Source: Mesorhizobium sp.
GTDB taxonomy: Bacteria; Pseudomonadota; Alphaproteobacteria; Rhizobiales; Rhizobiaceae
Assembly: GCF_024710845.1 (NCBI RefSeq)
Contig: NZ_JANJTZ010000041.1
Coordinates: 1 to 64,000, forward strand
Length of the DNA stretch: 64,000 nt
Direction of reading: 5' to 3'
Position 1 is the first letter of the stretch. The number at the start of each line of letters is the position of its first letter. Below are positions 29,012 to 38,484 of this stretch, piece by piece. Under the pieces are notes generated by a model. It ran no database searches. It was given only the letters and a program-made list of their open reading frames with translations, and was not told the origin of the DNA. The position numbers were made by a program, and so were the translations under genes.

Positions 29012-29569
29012 TCAATGCGGCATGCCGCCCAGATGCGACAGCAGTTCGGCGACGTTGTTGGCCTTGTGCTTCTTCATCAGTCGGGCTCGATAGGCCTCGA
29101 CCGTGCGCGGCGAGATCGTCAGCATGCGGGCGATCTCCTTCGACGTGCGGCCTTCGCCCAGGTGCATGACGATCTGCCGCTCGCGCGTGGTCAGCGGCGA
29201 GACGGGCCGGAATTCGGACAGGTCGGCGAAGCTCCACACCGCCCGGCGCAGCGGATCGTCCTCGCGCGTCAGCGAATGGCCGCGCACGCGGACCCAGAAC
29301 AGCGAACCGTCCCTGCGGGCCATGATGCGCTCGTCGGAATAGCGGTTGGTCTTCTTCAGCGGCTCGACGCCGACGTCGCGGATGGAGACGAACTCTTCCA
29401 GCGAGGGGTAGAGGATCGCGAAGGACTGGTCGAGCAGTTCCTCGCGCGAATAGCCGAACATCTCGGCAAATGCCGGATTGCAGGCGCGGATCACCCGGCT
29501 CTCGGTCAGCACGATGCCGATCGGCGAGTGGTCGAAGGCAATCCGTTCAAGCTCTTCGCGTGAGGTCAT
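29012..29569 (-). CDS. PAS domain LuxR-type transcriptional regulator
   Basis: 185 residues: PAS domain at about 5-118 (DHSPIGIVLTESRVIRACNPAF, then MARRDGSLFWVRVRGHSL) and a C-terminal LuxR/FixJ helix-turn-helix at 124-182 (LTTRERQIVMHLGEGRTSKEIARML). There is no receiver or AHL-binding domain. It is divergent from the second branched-chain amino-acid transporter operon (267-base gap) and is the obvious candidate regulator of it; that link is inference. Confidence 0.85.
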   Translation of the reverse strand: MTSREELERIAFDHSPIGIVLTESRVIRACNPAFAEMFGYSREELLDQSFAILYPSLEEFVSIRDVGVEPLKKTNRYSDERIMARRDGSLFWVRVRGHSLTREDDPLRRAVWSFADLSEFRPVSPLTTRERQIVMHLGEGRTSKEIARMLTISPRTVEAYRARLMKKHKANNVAELLSHLGGMPH

Positions 29570-29836
29570 CGCCCGTATTTATACGATCTTGCTGCCCATG
29601 TGAGTGCCCGCCGATAATAATCAAAGCGTTGCATCCCGCCAGCCGGTCGAAAAGAGCCGGCACGGACAAGGGGTCGCACGCTACGGGAGGAGACCAGACT
29701 GCACGATCAGCGAAACGGGCCGACGCCCGATCGCCTGCACGTCCCCCTCTTCCGCAACGGATACAAGCCGGGCTTCCGCCGACGGGAGGCGCGCGCCGCT
29801 GAATTCTGATCGGTCGAATTGGTGGAGGAACCGACA

Positions 29837-31036
29837 ATGAAGAAATTCCTGACGGCGCTGGCTGCGGCCACGGCGCTGTTTGCCGCGCAACCTGTCCTGG
29901 CACAGGACGGACCGGCCAAGATCGCGCTGATCCATGGCCTTTCGGGCTCGCCGCTCGAAGCCTATTCAAAGCAGACCCATACCGGCTTCGAGCTCGGTCT
30001 CGAATACGCGACCAAGGGCACGATGGAGATCAAGGGCCGCAAGATCGAGCTGGTGAAGAAGGACAGCCAGTTCAAGCCCGACATCGCCCGCGCCCTGCTG
30101 GCCGAAGCCTATGCCGACGAGGACGTCGTCCTCGCCGTCGGCGACACGTCCTCGGGCGTGGCGATGGCGATGCTGCCGGTGGCGGCCGAGAACGAGAAGA
30201 TCCTGCTCGTCGAGCCGGCGGTCGCCGACGGCCTGACCGGCAAGGATTCCAACCGCTTCGTCTTCAAGACCTCGCGCAATTCGTCGATGGACATGCAGGC
30301 GCAGGCGCTGGCGCTCAAGCCCGACGCCAACCTCTACGTCGCCACGCTGGCGCAGGACTATGCCTTCGGCCGCGACGGCATCTCTGCCTTCAAGGCCGCG
30401 CTCGAGGGCACCGGCGCCAACCTCGTCCATGAAGAATACGTGCCGCAGCAGACCACCGACTTCACCGCCCCGATCGAGCGCCTGTTCAACGCGCTGAAGG
30501 ACAAGACCGGCCGCAAGGTCATCGTCATCTACGTCGCCGGCATCGACGCGATGACGCCGCTCGTCACCGCCGACCCGGCCCGCTACGGCATCGAGCTCTC
30601 CACCGGCGGCAACATCCTGCCTGCGCTCGCCGGCTACAAGAAGGTGCCCGGCATGGAAGGCGCCATCTACTACTACTACGAAGCGCCGAAGAACCCGGTG
30701 AACGACTGGCTCGTCGCCGAGCACCAGAAGCGCTTCAACTCGCCGCCGGACTTCTTCACCGCGGGCGGTTTCGCCGCCGCCATGGCGATCGCCAAGGCGC
30801 TCGAGACCGCGTCGGACTGGGAGACCGAGACGCTGATCAAGACGATGGAAGGCATGACCTTCGACACGCCGAAAGGCCCGATGACCTTCCGTCCGGAAGA
30901 CCACCAGGCGCTGCAGTCGATGTACCACTTCAAGATCAAGGTCGACGACAAGGTTGCCTGGGCGATCCCGGAACTGGTGCGCGAGATCAAGCCGGAGGAG
31001 ATGAAGATCCCCGTCGGCCGCGACAATTCTAAGTAA
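29837..31036 (+). CDS. Branched-chain amino-acid type ABC transporter substrate-binding protein
   Basis: 399-residue periplasmic type I binding protein. Signal peptide residues 1-22 (MKKFLTALAAATALF to PVLA|QDG). The mature protein shows the HAAT pattern: KIALIHGLSGSPLEAY, the GDTSSGVAMAMLPVA hinge and YVATLAQDYAFGRDG. ATG 29837 is preceded by GGAGGAA; an upstream in-frame GTG would spoil the signal peptide. It heads the livGFHM-like operon, separated from it by a palindromic repeat. Ligand not predictable; family members bind amino acids, amides, aromatic acids and others. Confidence 0.88.
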   Translation: MKKFLTALAAATALFAAQPVLAQDGPAKIALIHGLSGSPLEAYSKQTHTGFELGLEYATKGTMEIKGRKIELVKKDSQFKPDIARALLAEAYADEDVVLAVGDTSSGVAMAMLPVAAENEKILLVEPAVADGLTGKDSNRFVFKTSRNSSMDMQAQALALKPDANLYVATLAQDYAFGRDGISAFKAALEGTGANLVHEEYVPQQTTDFTAPIERLFNALKDKTGRKVIVIYVAGIDAMTPLVTADPARYGIELSTGGNILPALAGYKKVPGMEGAIYYYYEAPKNPVNDWLVAEHQKRFNSPPDFFTAGGFAAAMAIAKALETASDWETETLIKTMEGMTFDTPKGPMTFRPEDHQALQSMYHFKIKVDDKVAWAIPELVREIKPEEMKIPVGRDNSK

Positions 31037-31046
31037 AAAGCAAATC

Positions 31047-31180
31047 TCGCCCCTTCCACCGCCTCCGGCGGTCCCCCTCCCCCGTAGACGGGGGAGGATC
31101 AGGACGCGACGGCACGACGGCAGATCCTCCCCTGCGAAGCGGGGGAGGGGGACCATGCGGAGCATGGTGGAGGGGGCGGT
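31047..31180. repeat. Long GC-rich inverted repeat between binding protein and livG-like genes
   Basis: The outer arms CGCCCCTTCCACC (31049-31061) and GGTGGAGGGGGCG (about 31167-31179) pair with one wobble. Inside are a CCTCCCCCG-taga-CGGGGGAGG hairpin, a partner run CCTCCCC...GGGGGAGG and CCATGC-gga-GCATGG. This is the architecture of an abundant intergenic palindrome in rhizobial genomes. It may act as a partial terminator or mRNA-stabilising element after the highly expressed binding-protein gene. Confidence 0.7.
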
Positions 31181-31961
31181 TTCATCAAGGCAAGACGTGT
31201 CCCCCTCCCTCCGCACAGAGAACCTGACGATCCGCTTCGGCGGGCACGCTGCGGTCAACGACGTCACCGCGTCGTTTAGGCCCGGCGAGCTGACCGTGAT
31301 CGTCGGCCCCAATGGCGCGGGCAAGACGACCTGGTTCAATCTCGTTTCCGGCCAGCTGACGCCGACGTCGGGGCGCATCTTCAAGGGCGAGACCGACATC
31401 ACCCGGCTATCCCCCTCGGCGCGCGCCAAGGCCGGGATCGGCCGCGCCTTCCAGCTCACCAATCTGTTTCCGAAGCTCTCCGTGCGCGAAAACGTCCGCC
31501 TCGTCGTCCAGGCCCGCGCCGGCAAGGGGCCTGACGTGTTCCGCCGCGCCTCCGCGCTTGCCGCGGTCAACGCCGAGACCGAAGAGCACCTCGCCACCAG
31601 CCGGCTCGCGTCGGTCGCCGACCTGCCGGCCTCGGCGCTGCCGCATGGCGACCAGCGCAAGCTCGAAGTGGCGATGATGATCGCGATGAAGCCCGACATC
31701 TTCATGTTCGACGAACCGACCGCCGGCATGTCCGCGGCGGAAGCCCCGGCGATCCTCGACCTCATCGCCGTGATCAAGCAGGACCGCTCCAAGACCATCC
31801 TGCTTGTCGAACACAAGATGGACGTGGTGCGCGCGCTCGCAGACCGCATCATCGTTCTGCACAATGGCGAGCTCGTCGCCGACGGCAAGCCGGACGAAGT
31901 CATGGCCATGCCGATCGTGCGCGAGATCTATCTCGGCCAGGGCGCGGAGGAGGTGGCATGA
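31155..31961 (+). CDS. livG: Branched-chain amino-acid ABC transporter ATP-binding protein, LivG type (second system)
   Basis: ATPase subunit, 268 residues if begun at ATG 31155. Walker A GPNGAGKTT, signature LPHGDQRKLEVA, Walker B IFMFDEPTAGM and H-loop LLVEHKMD are all present. The start is uncertain: ATG 31155, ATG 31164 and GTG 31167 lie in the right arm of the repeat, and GTG 31197 is just beyond it. The conserved protein begins near LRTENLTIRFGG. The repeat's GGGGGAGGGGG run could itself serve as the ribosome site for 31155. Overlaps the next gene by ATGA. Confidence 0.88.
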   Translation: MRSMVEGAVSSRQDVSPSLRTENLTIRFGGHAAVNDVTASFRPGELTVIVGPNGAGKTTWFNLVSGQLTPTSGRIFKGETDITRLSPSARAKAGIGRAFQLTNLFPKLSVRENVRLVVQARAGKGPDVFRRASALAAVNAETEEHLATSRLASVADLPASALPHGDQRKLEVAMMIAMKPDIFMFDEPTAGMSAAEAPAILDLIAVIKQDRSKTILLVEHKMDVVRALADRIIVLHNGELVADGKPDEVMAMPIVREIYLGQGAEEVA

Positions 31962-32674
31962 CGGCGATCCTGCGCCTCGACGACGTCCATACCGACATCG
32001 GCCAGTATCATGTCCTGCACGGCGTCTCTTTCGACGTCCCGGAGGGCGGGGTGCACGTGCTGCTCGGCCGCAACGGCGCCGGCAAGACGACCACGCTGCG
32101 CACCGTCATGGGCCTGTGGCGGGCGCGCAAGGGCGCGATCGTCTTCCGCCACCACGACATCACGGCGATGAGGACGCCCGACATCGCCCGGCTCGGCATC
32201 GCCTATGTGCCGGAGAACATGGGCATCTTCGGCGGACTGACCGTCGAGGAGAACATGCGCCTCGCCTCTGCGTCCGGGGAATTTGACAAGGACCGCCTGG
32301 CGCGGATCTTCTCGATCTTTCCGGCGATGCAGAAATTCTGGACCAACCAGGCCTATGCGCTCTCGGGCGGGCAGAAGCAGATGCTGGCGATCTCGCGCGC
32401 GATCATCGAGAAGCGCGACCTGATCCTCATCGACGAGCCGACCAAGGGCCTGGCGCCCTCGATCATCCGCAACATGATCGACGCCTTCCGCGAGATCGGC
32501 ACCGAAACGACGATCCTTTTGGTCGAGCAGAACTTCCACTTCGCCAAGGCGCTCGGCCGAGGCGTCGGCGTCATCGAAGACGGCCGCATCGTGCACAAGG
32601 GCCAGATGGCGGACCTCGCCGCCGATGCCGATCTGCAGACCCGGCTGCTCAGCCTGACCGCGGAGGCGCATTGA
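31958..32674 (+). CDS. livF: Branched-chain amino-acid ABC transporter ATP-binding protein, LivF type (second system)
   Basis: 238-residue ATPase partner. Walker A GRNGAGKTT, signature LSGGQKQMLAISRAI, Walker B LILIDEPTKGLAP and a normal LLVEQN H-loop, unlike the altered copy at 2658. It starts in an ATGA overlap with livG and ends in a TGATG overlap with livH, so all three are translationally coupled. The gene order G-F-H-M differs from the H-M-G-F order of the first system. Confidence 0.9.
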   Translation: MTAILRLDDVHTDIGQYHVLHGVSFDVPEGGVHVLLGRNGAGKTTTLRTVMGLWRARKGAIVFRHHDITAMRTPDIARLGIAYVPENMGIFGGLTVEENMRLASASGEFDKDRLARIFSIFPAMQKFWTNQAYALSGGQKQMLAISRAIIEKRDLILIDEPTKGLAPSIIRNMIDAFREIGTETTILLVEQNFHFAKALGRGVGVIEDGRIVHKGQMADLAADADLQTRLLSLTAEAH

Positions 32675-33657
32675 TGGGCTCCCTCGACCGCATCGGCGGC
32701 GTCTACCTCTTGCCCGTTATCCTGGCGCTGATCGCCTTCGTCTTCATCGGCCAGCCGTCCAGCTGGGCAACGCTGACGGTGGCGGGCCTGTCCATGGGCA
32801 TGATGATCTTTCTGATGGCGTCCGGCCTGTCGCTCATCTTCGGCCTGATGGACGTGTTGAACTTCGGCCACTCCGCCTTCGTCTCGTTCGGCGCCTTCAT
32901 CGCCGCCACCGTGCTGGCGGCGCTGGGCGGCTGGCTGGTCGCCGACAGCGCGTTTCTCAACATAGCGGCGCTGTTCGCGGCGATCGGTGCCGCCACCGCC
33001 TTCGGCGCGGTTGCGGGCTGGGCCTTCGAGCGCGTCATCGTCAAGCCGGTCTACAAGGACCACCTGCGCCAGATCCTCATCACCATGGGCGCGCTGATCG
33101 TCGCCGAGCAACTGATCCTGGCGATCTGGGGCGGCGTGCCGATCCAGGTGCAGCGCCCGGCGATCCTCACCGGCTCGATCATCCTCGGCGACGTCTCGAT
33201 CGAGATCTACCGCGTCTTCGCCTTCCTGCTCGGGCTCGCCGTCTATGTCGGGCTCTACCTCGTGCTCAACCGCACCCGGCTCGGCCTTCTGATCCGCGCC
33301 GGCGTCGAGAACCGCGAGATGGTGGAAGCGCTCGGCTTCCGCATCGACCGGCTGTTCGTCGGCGTGTTCATGGCCGGTTCGGCGCTGGCCGCCATGGGCG
33401 GCTCGATGTGGGCCGGCTACCAGGGGCTGATCACGCCGGCGATCGGCGGCGAACTGATGATCCTGGTCTTCATCGTCGTCATCATCGGAGGACTCGGCTC
33501 GATCCAAGGCTCGCTGCTCGGCGCCATCCTCGTCGGGCTGATGGCCAACTACGTCGCCTTCCTCGCGCCGAAACTGTCGCTCGCCTCCAACATGCTCCTG
33601 ATGATGGCGATCCTGCTCTGGCGGCCCTACGGGCTGAAGCCCGCGGCGAAGGGATAG
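32674..33657 (+). CDS. livH: Branched-chain amino-acid ABC transporter permease, LivH type (second system)
   Basis: 327-residue inner-membrane permease with about nine helices. LivH motifs: MGMMIFLMASGLSLIFGLMDVLNFGHSAF near residues 40-68 and IIGGLGSIQGSLLGAILVGL near the C-terminus. ATG 32674 shares one base with the livF stop (TGATG). A second palindromic repeat follows the stop and separates this gene from livM. Its N-terminus has one more helix than the LivH at 26. Confidence 0.88.
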   Translation: MGSLDRIGGVYLLPVILALIAFVFIGQPSSWATLTVAGLSMGMMIFLMASGLSLIFGLMDVLNFGHSAFVSFGAFIAATVLAALGGWLVADSAFLNIAALFAAIGAATAFGAVAGWAFERVIVKPVYKDHLRQILITMGALIVAEQLILAIWGGVPIQVQRPAILTGSIILGDVSIEIYRVFAFLLGLAVYVGLYLVLNRTRLGLLIRAGVENREMVEALGFRIDRLFVGVFMAGSALAAMGGSMWAGYQGLITPAIGGELMILVFIVVIIGGLGSIQGSLLGAILVGLMANYVAFLAPKLSLASNMLLMMAILLWRPYGLKPAAKG

Positions 33658-33692
33658 GATGATGCGATCTTTCGACCGGCCCGGCGCTGTTG

Positions 33693-33793
33693 CCCCTCAC
33701 CCGTACCCTCTCCCCGCCAGCGGGGAGAGGGGGTCGCAAGCGTGGGTGTCCCCCTCTCCCCGTCCTTCACGGGGAGAGGGTACGGGTGAGGGG
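33693..33793. repeat. Perfect 23-base inverted repeat with two internal hairpins, between livH and livM
   Basis: The 23 bases at 33693-33715 (CCCCTCACCCGTACCC...) are exactly reverse-complementary to 33771-33793. Between them sit CTCTCCCCG-ccag-CGGGGAGAG (33709-33730) and a longer hairpin at 33752-33780 of the same sequence type, so a cruciform or alternative pairing is possible. This family differs from the repeat at 31047. It lies inside an operon, so it is presumably transcribed. Confidence 0.75.
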
Positions 33794-33837
33794 CCGCGCA
33801 ACACCAGCCGCCGGGTGCGAGCAGGGGAGGCACGCAC

Positions 33838-34941
33838 TTGACGTACGCTGCCATTTCGTCGCCCTCCACCCCCCGCCGCGTCCCCGCCGGCCGCCTCGCC
33901 GTCTACGCCGTGGTGCTTGCCATCGGCCTCGCACTCGCCTTCGCGCCGTTCCTGTTCCCAGACGTCAGGGCGCAGGAGGTGGCGGCGCGGATCTGCATCT
34001 TCATCGTGCTGGTCGCCAGCTACGACCTGTTGATCGGCTATACCGGCATCGTCTCCTTTGCGCATACGATGTTCTTCGGCCTCGGCGCCTACGGCACTGC
34101 GATCGCGCTGAAGGCGATGGGCCCGAGCTTCACCGCCATCCTCGTCGGCGGCGGCGCGGGGCTGGTCGCCACGCTCGTCCTGGCGCTGCTGATCGGGCTG
34201 CTCTCGCTCAGGGTCAAGGCGATCTTCTTCGCCATGGTGACGCTCGCGGCCGCGTCGGTCATGCTGGTGCTCGCCTCGCAGCTCTCCGACTACACCGGCG
34301 GCGAGGACGGCATCACCTACCAGATCCCCCGCGCCTTCGCGCCGGCTTTCAAGCTGTTCGAGGACGGCGACGGCAAGGTAGCGCGCCTGTTCGGCGTGCC
34401 GCTCAATGGGCGCATCGCGGCGTATTACTTCGTCTTCCTGACCAGCCTGGCGCTGTTCCTGTTCATGCTGCGCGTCGTCGCCTCGCCGCTCGGCTCGGTG
34501 CTGAAGGCGATCCGCGAGAACGAGATGCGCGCCGAGGCGATCGGCTACAAGGTCGTCGCCTACCGCACGGCCGTGTTCTGCCTCGCCGCGCTGATCGCCG
34601 CGCTCGCCGGCATATTGCGCGCGGTCTGGCTGAAATATGCCGGACCGGACGTGGTGCTGTCCTTCCACATCATGATCGACATCCTGCTGATGGTCGTCAT
34701 CGGCGGCATGGGCACGATGGTCGGCGCGGTCATCGGCGTGGTGGTGATGACGCTGGCGCAGTTCTACCTCAAGGACCTGATGCAGATCGGCGCCGACGCC
34801 ACCGCCGGCGTGCCGGTCGTGCACCAGCTGCTCGAACCCGACCGCTGGCTTCTGTGGCTCGGCGTCATCTTCATCCTGCTCGTCTATTTCTTCCCCGCCG
34901 GCATCGCCGGCACGCTGATGAACAAGGAGTGGCGCCGATGA
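33838..34941 (+). CDS. livM: Branched-chain amino-acid ABC transporter permease, LivM type (second system)
   Basis: 367-residue permease, longer than the LivM at 951 because of an N-terminal extension and a periplasmic loop (about 160-190, YQIPRAFAPAFKLFEDGDGK). Motifs: YDLLIGYTGIVSFAHTMFFGLGAYG and VIGGMGTMVGAVIGVVVMTLAQFYLKDLM. The start is TTG 33838, with GGGGAGG 7 bases upstream; no ATG is suitably placed. It lies 44 bases after the palindromic repeat. It overlaps the following hydrolase by ATGA. Confidence 0.88.
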   Translation: MTYAAISSPSTPRRVPAGRLAVYAVVLAIGLALAFAPFLFPDVRAQEVAARICIFIVLVASYDLLIGYTGIVSFAHTMFFGLGAYGTAIALKAMGPSFTAILVGGGAGLVATLVLALLIGLLSLRVKAIFFAMVTLAAASVMLVLASQLSDYTGGEDGITYQIPRAFAPAFKLFEDGDGKVARLFGVPLNGRIAAYYFVFLTSLALFLFMLRVVASPLGSVLKAIRENEMRAEAIGYKVVAYRTAVFCLAALIAALAGILRAVWLKYAGPDVVLSFHIMIDILLMVVIGGMGTMVGAVIGVVVMTLAQFYLKDLMQIGADATAGVPVVHQLLEPDRWLLWLGVIFILLVYFFPAGIAGTLMNKEWRR

Positions 34942-35777
34942 GCAGCCCCCGCTCGACCTATGTCACTGCCGCGGGCTTCGAGGTCCACGTCACCGAATGG
35001 GGCAGCAAGACCAACCCGGCGCTCGTCATGTGGCACGGCCTGGCGCGCACCGGCCGCGACTTCGACGAGGCGGCCGAGGCGCTCAGCGACACCTATTTCG
35101 TCATCTGTCCCGACACGATCGGCCGCGGCCTGTCCTCCTGGGCGCGGCGGCCGGAGGTCGACTATTCCTACCGCTCCTTCGGCGACACGGCGCTCGCCCT
35201 GCTCGACCACTACGGCATCGGCAAGACGCGATGGGTGGGTACGTCGATGGGCGGGCTGATCGGCGTGACGCTTGCCGCCGGCCGGCTCAGGGACCGGATC
35301 TCGCACCTGGTGATCAACGACATCGGCCCAGACATTCCGGAAGCCGGGACGGGCCGCATCGCATCCTATGTCGGCAATCCGCCTGTCTACGAGACCGTGG
35401 CCGAGATGGACGCCTGGCTGCGCCGCAACTACGCGCCCTTCGGCCCGAACCCGGATTCGTTCTGGCAGCGGATGGTCGACACATCCGTCCGCCGCACCGA
35501 CGCCGGCAAGGTGACGGTGCACTACGACCCGGCCATCGTCAGCCAGTTCACCCATCACAAGGCCGACCTCGACGTCTGGGACGCCTATGACGCGATCACC
35601 GCGCCGACGCTTCTGCTGCGCGGCGAGACGTCGGACGTGCTCGCGGCGCCGGTCGCCGCGAAGATGATGCAGCGCGGCCCGAAACCCCGCCTCGTCGAAT
35701 TCGCGGGCGTCGGCCATGCACCCACCCTCGCCACGCCTGCCGAAATCGATCTGTTGCGGACCTTCCTCGCGGGCTGA
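34938..35777 (+). CDS. Alpha/beta hydrolase coupled to the transporter operon
   Basis: 279-residue hydrolase: HGLARTGRDFDEAA (oxyanion side), nucleophile elbow VGTSMGGLIG, acid candidate in LLLRGETSDVL and catalytic His in GVGHAPTL. No signal peptide, so it acts in the cytoplasm. It starts inside the livM stop (ATGA). Strict coupling suggests it acts on the imported compound, for example as an esterase or amidase; this is inference. It ends directly against the convergent yifB stop. Confidence 0.82.
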   Translation: MSSPRSTYVTAAGFEVHVTEWGSKTNPALVMWHGLARTGRDFDEAAEALSDTYFVICPDTIGRGLSSWARRPEVDYSYRSFGDTALALLDHYGIGKTRWVGTSMGGLIGVTLAAGRLRDRISHLVINDIGPDIPEAGTGRIASYVGNPPVYETVAEMDAWLRRNYAPFGPNPDSFWQRMVDTSVRRTDAGKVTVHYDPAIVSQFTHHKADLDVWDAYDAITAPTLLLRGETSDVLAAPVAAKMMQRGPKPRLVEFAGVGHAPTLATPAEIDLLRTFLAG

Positions 35778-37310
35778 CTACGCCGCCTGCGCCATCCGCT
35801 CCGCGCTCATGCGGTAGGAGATGGATTCCGCCAGGTGGATGCGGCCGACGTTCGCCTCCCCGTCGAGATCGGCGAGCGTGCGCGCCACGCGCAGTACGCG
35901 GTGATAGGCCCGCGCCGAAAAACCCAGCTTCTCCGAAGCGTCGCGCAACAGCGCCAGCCCGGCCGCGTCGGGCTCGGCAATCTCCTCCACCACGGCGGTG
36001 GCGCAATGCGCATTGGTCGTCGCCGCCGTCAGGCCGAGCGCCGTGAAACGGTCGCGCTGGATGTCGCGGGCACGCGCCACCCGCGCCGCGACGACGCTCG
36101 ACGGCTCGGCTTTCGCCGGCCGGATCAGGTCCGCCGCCGAGACCGCCGGCACGTCGACGCGGATGTCGATGCGGTCCATCAGCGGGCCCGAAATGCGGGC
36201 CTGGTAGTCTGCCTGGCAGCGCGGGCCTCGCAGGCACCGATACCCCGGCTGGCCCGCCATGCCGCAGCGGCACGGGTTCATCGCCGCGACGAGCTGGATC
36301 CGCGACGGGTAGCTGACGCGATGATTGGCGCGCGCGATGACGCATTCGCCGTTCTCCAGCGGCTGGCGCAGCGCGTCCAGCACCTGCGGCGTGAATTCGG
36401 GGAACTCGTCGAGGAACAGCACGCCATTGTGCGCCAGCGACGCCTCGCCCGGCCGGATCCTGAGACCCCCGCCCACCATCGCCGCCATCGAGGCGGAATG
36501 GTGCGGCGCGCGGAAGGGGCGCCGGTCGGTGAGCTTGCCGTCCGCCAGTTCGCCTGCGATCGAGGCGATCATCGACACTTCGAGCAGTTCCTTCGGCGAC
36601 AGCGGCGGCAGGATCGAGGGCAGGCGCTGCGCCAGCATCGACTTGCCCGAGCCGGGCGGCCCGGTCATCAGCAGATTGTGCCCGCCGGCGGCCGCCACCT
36701 CCAGCGCCCGCTTGGCGCTTTCCTGACCTTTGATGTCGGCGAGGTCGAGTGCCGTGCCCGCCATCCTCCGCACCGCCGGCTCGGGCCGCGTGAGCACCTG
36801 CGTGCCGCGGAAATGGTTGGCAATGGCGATCAGGCTGCGCGGCGCCAGGATGTCGATGTCAGATCCCGCCCAGGCGGCTTCCGAGCCGGATGCGTGCGGG
36901 CAGATCAGTCCCTTTCCGATCGCGTTCGCGCCGATCGCCGCCAGCAGCGCGCCGGCCACAGGCGCGATCGTCCCGTCGAGGGAGAGTTCGCCGAGAACCA
37001 CATAGTCGGCAATCGCATCGCCGGGGATGGCGCCCAGCGCCGCCATCAGGCCGAGCGCGATCGGCAGGTCGTAATGGCTGCCCTCCTTGGGCAGGTCGGC
37101 CGGCGCCAGATTGACCGTCACCTTCTTGACCGGCAGCGACAGGCCCGACGCATGGAGTGCGGCCTGCACCCGCTCGCGGCTCTCGGCCACCGCCTTGTCC
37201 GGCAGGCCGACGATGTGGATGTTCATCTTGCCCGGCGCGATCATCACCTGGACGTCGACCGGAACCGCCTCGATCCCCTCGAACGCGACCGTGCTCACCC
37301 GCGAAACCAT
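35778..37310 (-). CDS. comM: YifB/ComM family Mg-chelatase-like AAA+ ATPase
   Basis: 510-residue cytoplasmic AAA+ helicase-like protein; ComM homologues promote branch migration during natural transformation. The N-terminal Lon-like domain (about 5-165) begins VSTVAFEGIEAVPVDVQVMI. Walker A TGPPGSGKS lies at 216-224, Walker B VLFLDEFPEF near 295, and a Cys-rich CRCGMAGQPGYRCLRGPRC motif near 345 is typical of the family. The C-terminal domain (SARAYHRVLRVARTLADL) is intact. Alone on the minus strand. Confidence 0.9.
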   Translation of the reverse strand: MVSRVSTVAFEGIEAVPVDVQVMIAPGKMNIHIVGLPDKAVAESRERVQAALHASGLSLPVKKVTVNLAPADLPKEGSHYDLPIALGLMAALGAIPGDAIADYVVLGELSLDGTIAPVAGALLAAIGANAIGKGLICPHASGSEAAWAGSDIDILAPRSLIAIANHFRGTQVLTRPEPAVRRMAGTALDLADIKGQESAKRALEVAAAGGHNLLMTGPPGSGKSMLAQRLPSILPPLSPKELLEVSMIASIAGELADGKLTDRRPFRAPHHSASMAAMVGGGLRIRPGEASLAHNGVLFLDEFPEFTPQVLDALRQPLENGECVIARANHRVSYPSRIQLVAAMNPCRCGMAGQPGYRCLRGPRCQADYQARISGPLMDRIDIRVDVPAVSAADLIRPAKAEPSSVVAARVARARDIQRDRFTALGLTAATTNAHCATAVVEEIAEPDAAGLALLRDASEKLGFSARAYHRVLRVARTLADLDGEANVGRIHLAESISYRMSAERMAQAA

Positions 37311-37443
37311 TGCCCGCCCCGTGCGCTGCGACCTGCCCGGCTAGCGCCCGGCGTCCCCAATGTCTGGTTGCAGGCAGATCGAAGCACAACGCTGCGAGCG
37401 CGTCAAGAACATTACGGGAACAAAATCATGCGGAGCTGCGGAC

Positions 37444-38382
37444 TTACCGCTTCCCCTCCACCGCATCCCAGAACAGGCTCGCGATATCCGCCCCGCCAAA
37501 CCGCTTCACCTCGCGCACCCCGGTCGGCGAGGTGACGTTGATTTCGGTCATGTAGTCGCCGATCACGTCGATGCCGACGAGGATGAAGCCGCGCGCCTTC
37601 AGGCTCGGGCCGATGCGTTCGCAGATCTCGCGCTCGCGCTTCGTCAGCTCCGTCGCCTCGGCGCGGCCGCCGACATGCATGTTGGAGCGCGAATCGTGCT
37701 CGGCCGGCACGCGGTTGATGGCGCCCACAGCCTCGCCGTCGATCAGGATGATGCGCTTGTCGCCCTTGCGAACGTCCTTCAGGTAGCGCTGCACGATGAA
37801 GGGCTCGCGGAACATCTGCGTGAACATCTCGAGCAGCGAGGCGAGGTTGCGGTCGTCGTCTTTCAGGTGGAAGATGCCGGCGCCGCCATTGCCGTAAAGC
37901 GGCTTGATGATGATGTCGCCATGCGCCTTGCGGAACGCCGCGACCTCCTCCGGATCCCGCGTGATCAGCGTCTCCGGCATCAGGTCGGGGAATTCGGTGA
38001 CGAAGATCTTTTCCGGCGAGTTGCGTACCCAGGCCGGGTCGTTGACCACCAGCGTCTTGGGATGGATGCGCTCCAGCATGTGGGTGGTGGTGATGTAGTT
38101 CATGTCGAAGGGCGGGTCCTGGCGCAGCAGGATCACATCCATCTCGGACAGGTCGGTCCGCACCGGCTCGCCGAGCGAATAGTGGTCGCCCTTGATGTCG
38201 CGCACCTGCATCTCCTCGACGCGGGCGACGATGCGGCCGTTCTCCTGGCTCAGCCGGTCGGGCGTGTAGTGGTAGAGCCGGTGGCCGCGGCGCTGCGCTT
38301 CCAGCGACAGCGCGAACGTGGTGTCGCCCGAAATGTTGACGGTGCGGACATGGTCCATCTGGACGGCGACGGACAGCGGCAT
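37444..38382 (-). CDS. gshB: Glutathione synthase
   Basis: ATP-dependent ligation of gamma-glutamylcysteine and glycine. 312 residues from ATG 38382 ([12 protein letters not shown]), preceded by GGAGGG; an upstream start would add six residues. GshB features: [18 protein letters not shown], the ATP-grasp [12 protein letters not shown] and the metal-binding [10 protein letters not shown] near the C-terminus. Normal length. 133 bases lie before the yifB start on the same strand, and 102 after the gtrA-like stop. Confidence 0.93.
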   Translation of the reverse strand: MPLSVAVQMDHVRTVNISGDTTFALSLEAQRRGHRLYHYTPDRLSQENGRIVARVEEMQVRDIKGDHYSLGEPVRTDLSEMDVILLRQDPPFDMNYITTTHMLERIHPKTLVVNDPAWVRNSPEKIFVTEFPDLMPETLITRDPEEVAAFRKAHGDIIIKPLYGNGGAGIFHLKDDDRNLASLLEMFTQMFREPFIVQRYLKDVRKGDKRIILIDGEAVGAINRVPAEHDSRSNMHVGGRAEATELTKREREICERIGPSLKARGFILVGIDVIGDYMTEINVTSPTGVREVKRFGGADIASLFWDAVEGKR

Positions 38383-38484
38383 GGAAGACCCTCCGGACAC
38401 GGGAAGGCCGGTTTAGCCGGTCCCGCCGTCACGGTCCAGCCGGGACGGATCGCGTTTCGTTGAAGCAGCGTTTCGCGCCGCTGA

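Noticed and set aside
31047-33793. The repeats at 31.0 and 33.7 kb as a CRISPR array or transposon ends
   Set aside because: They are two different single palindromes with no regular spacers, no cas genes, no transposase and no target-site duplication.
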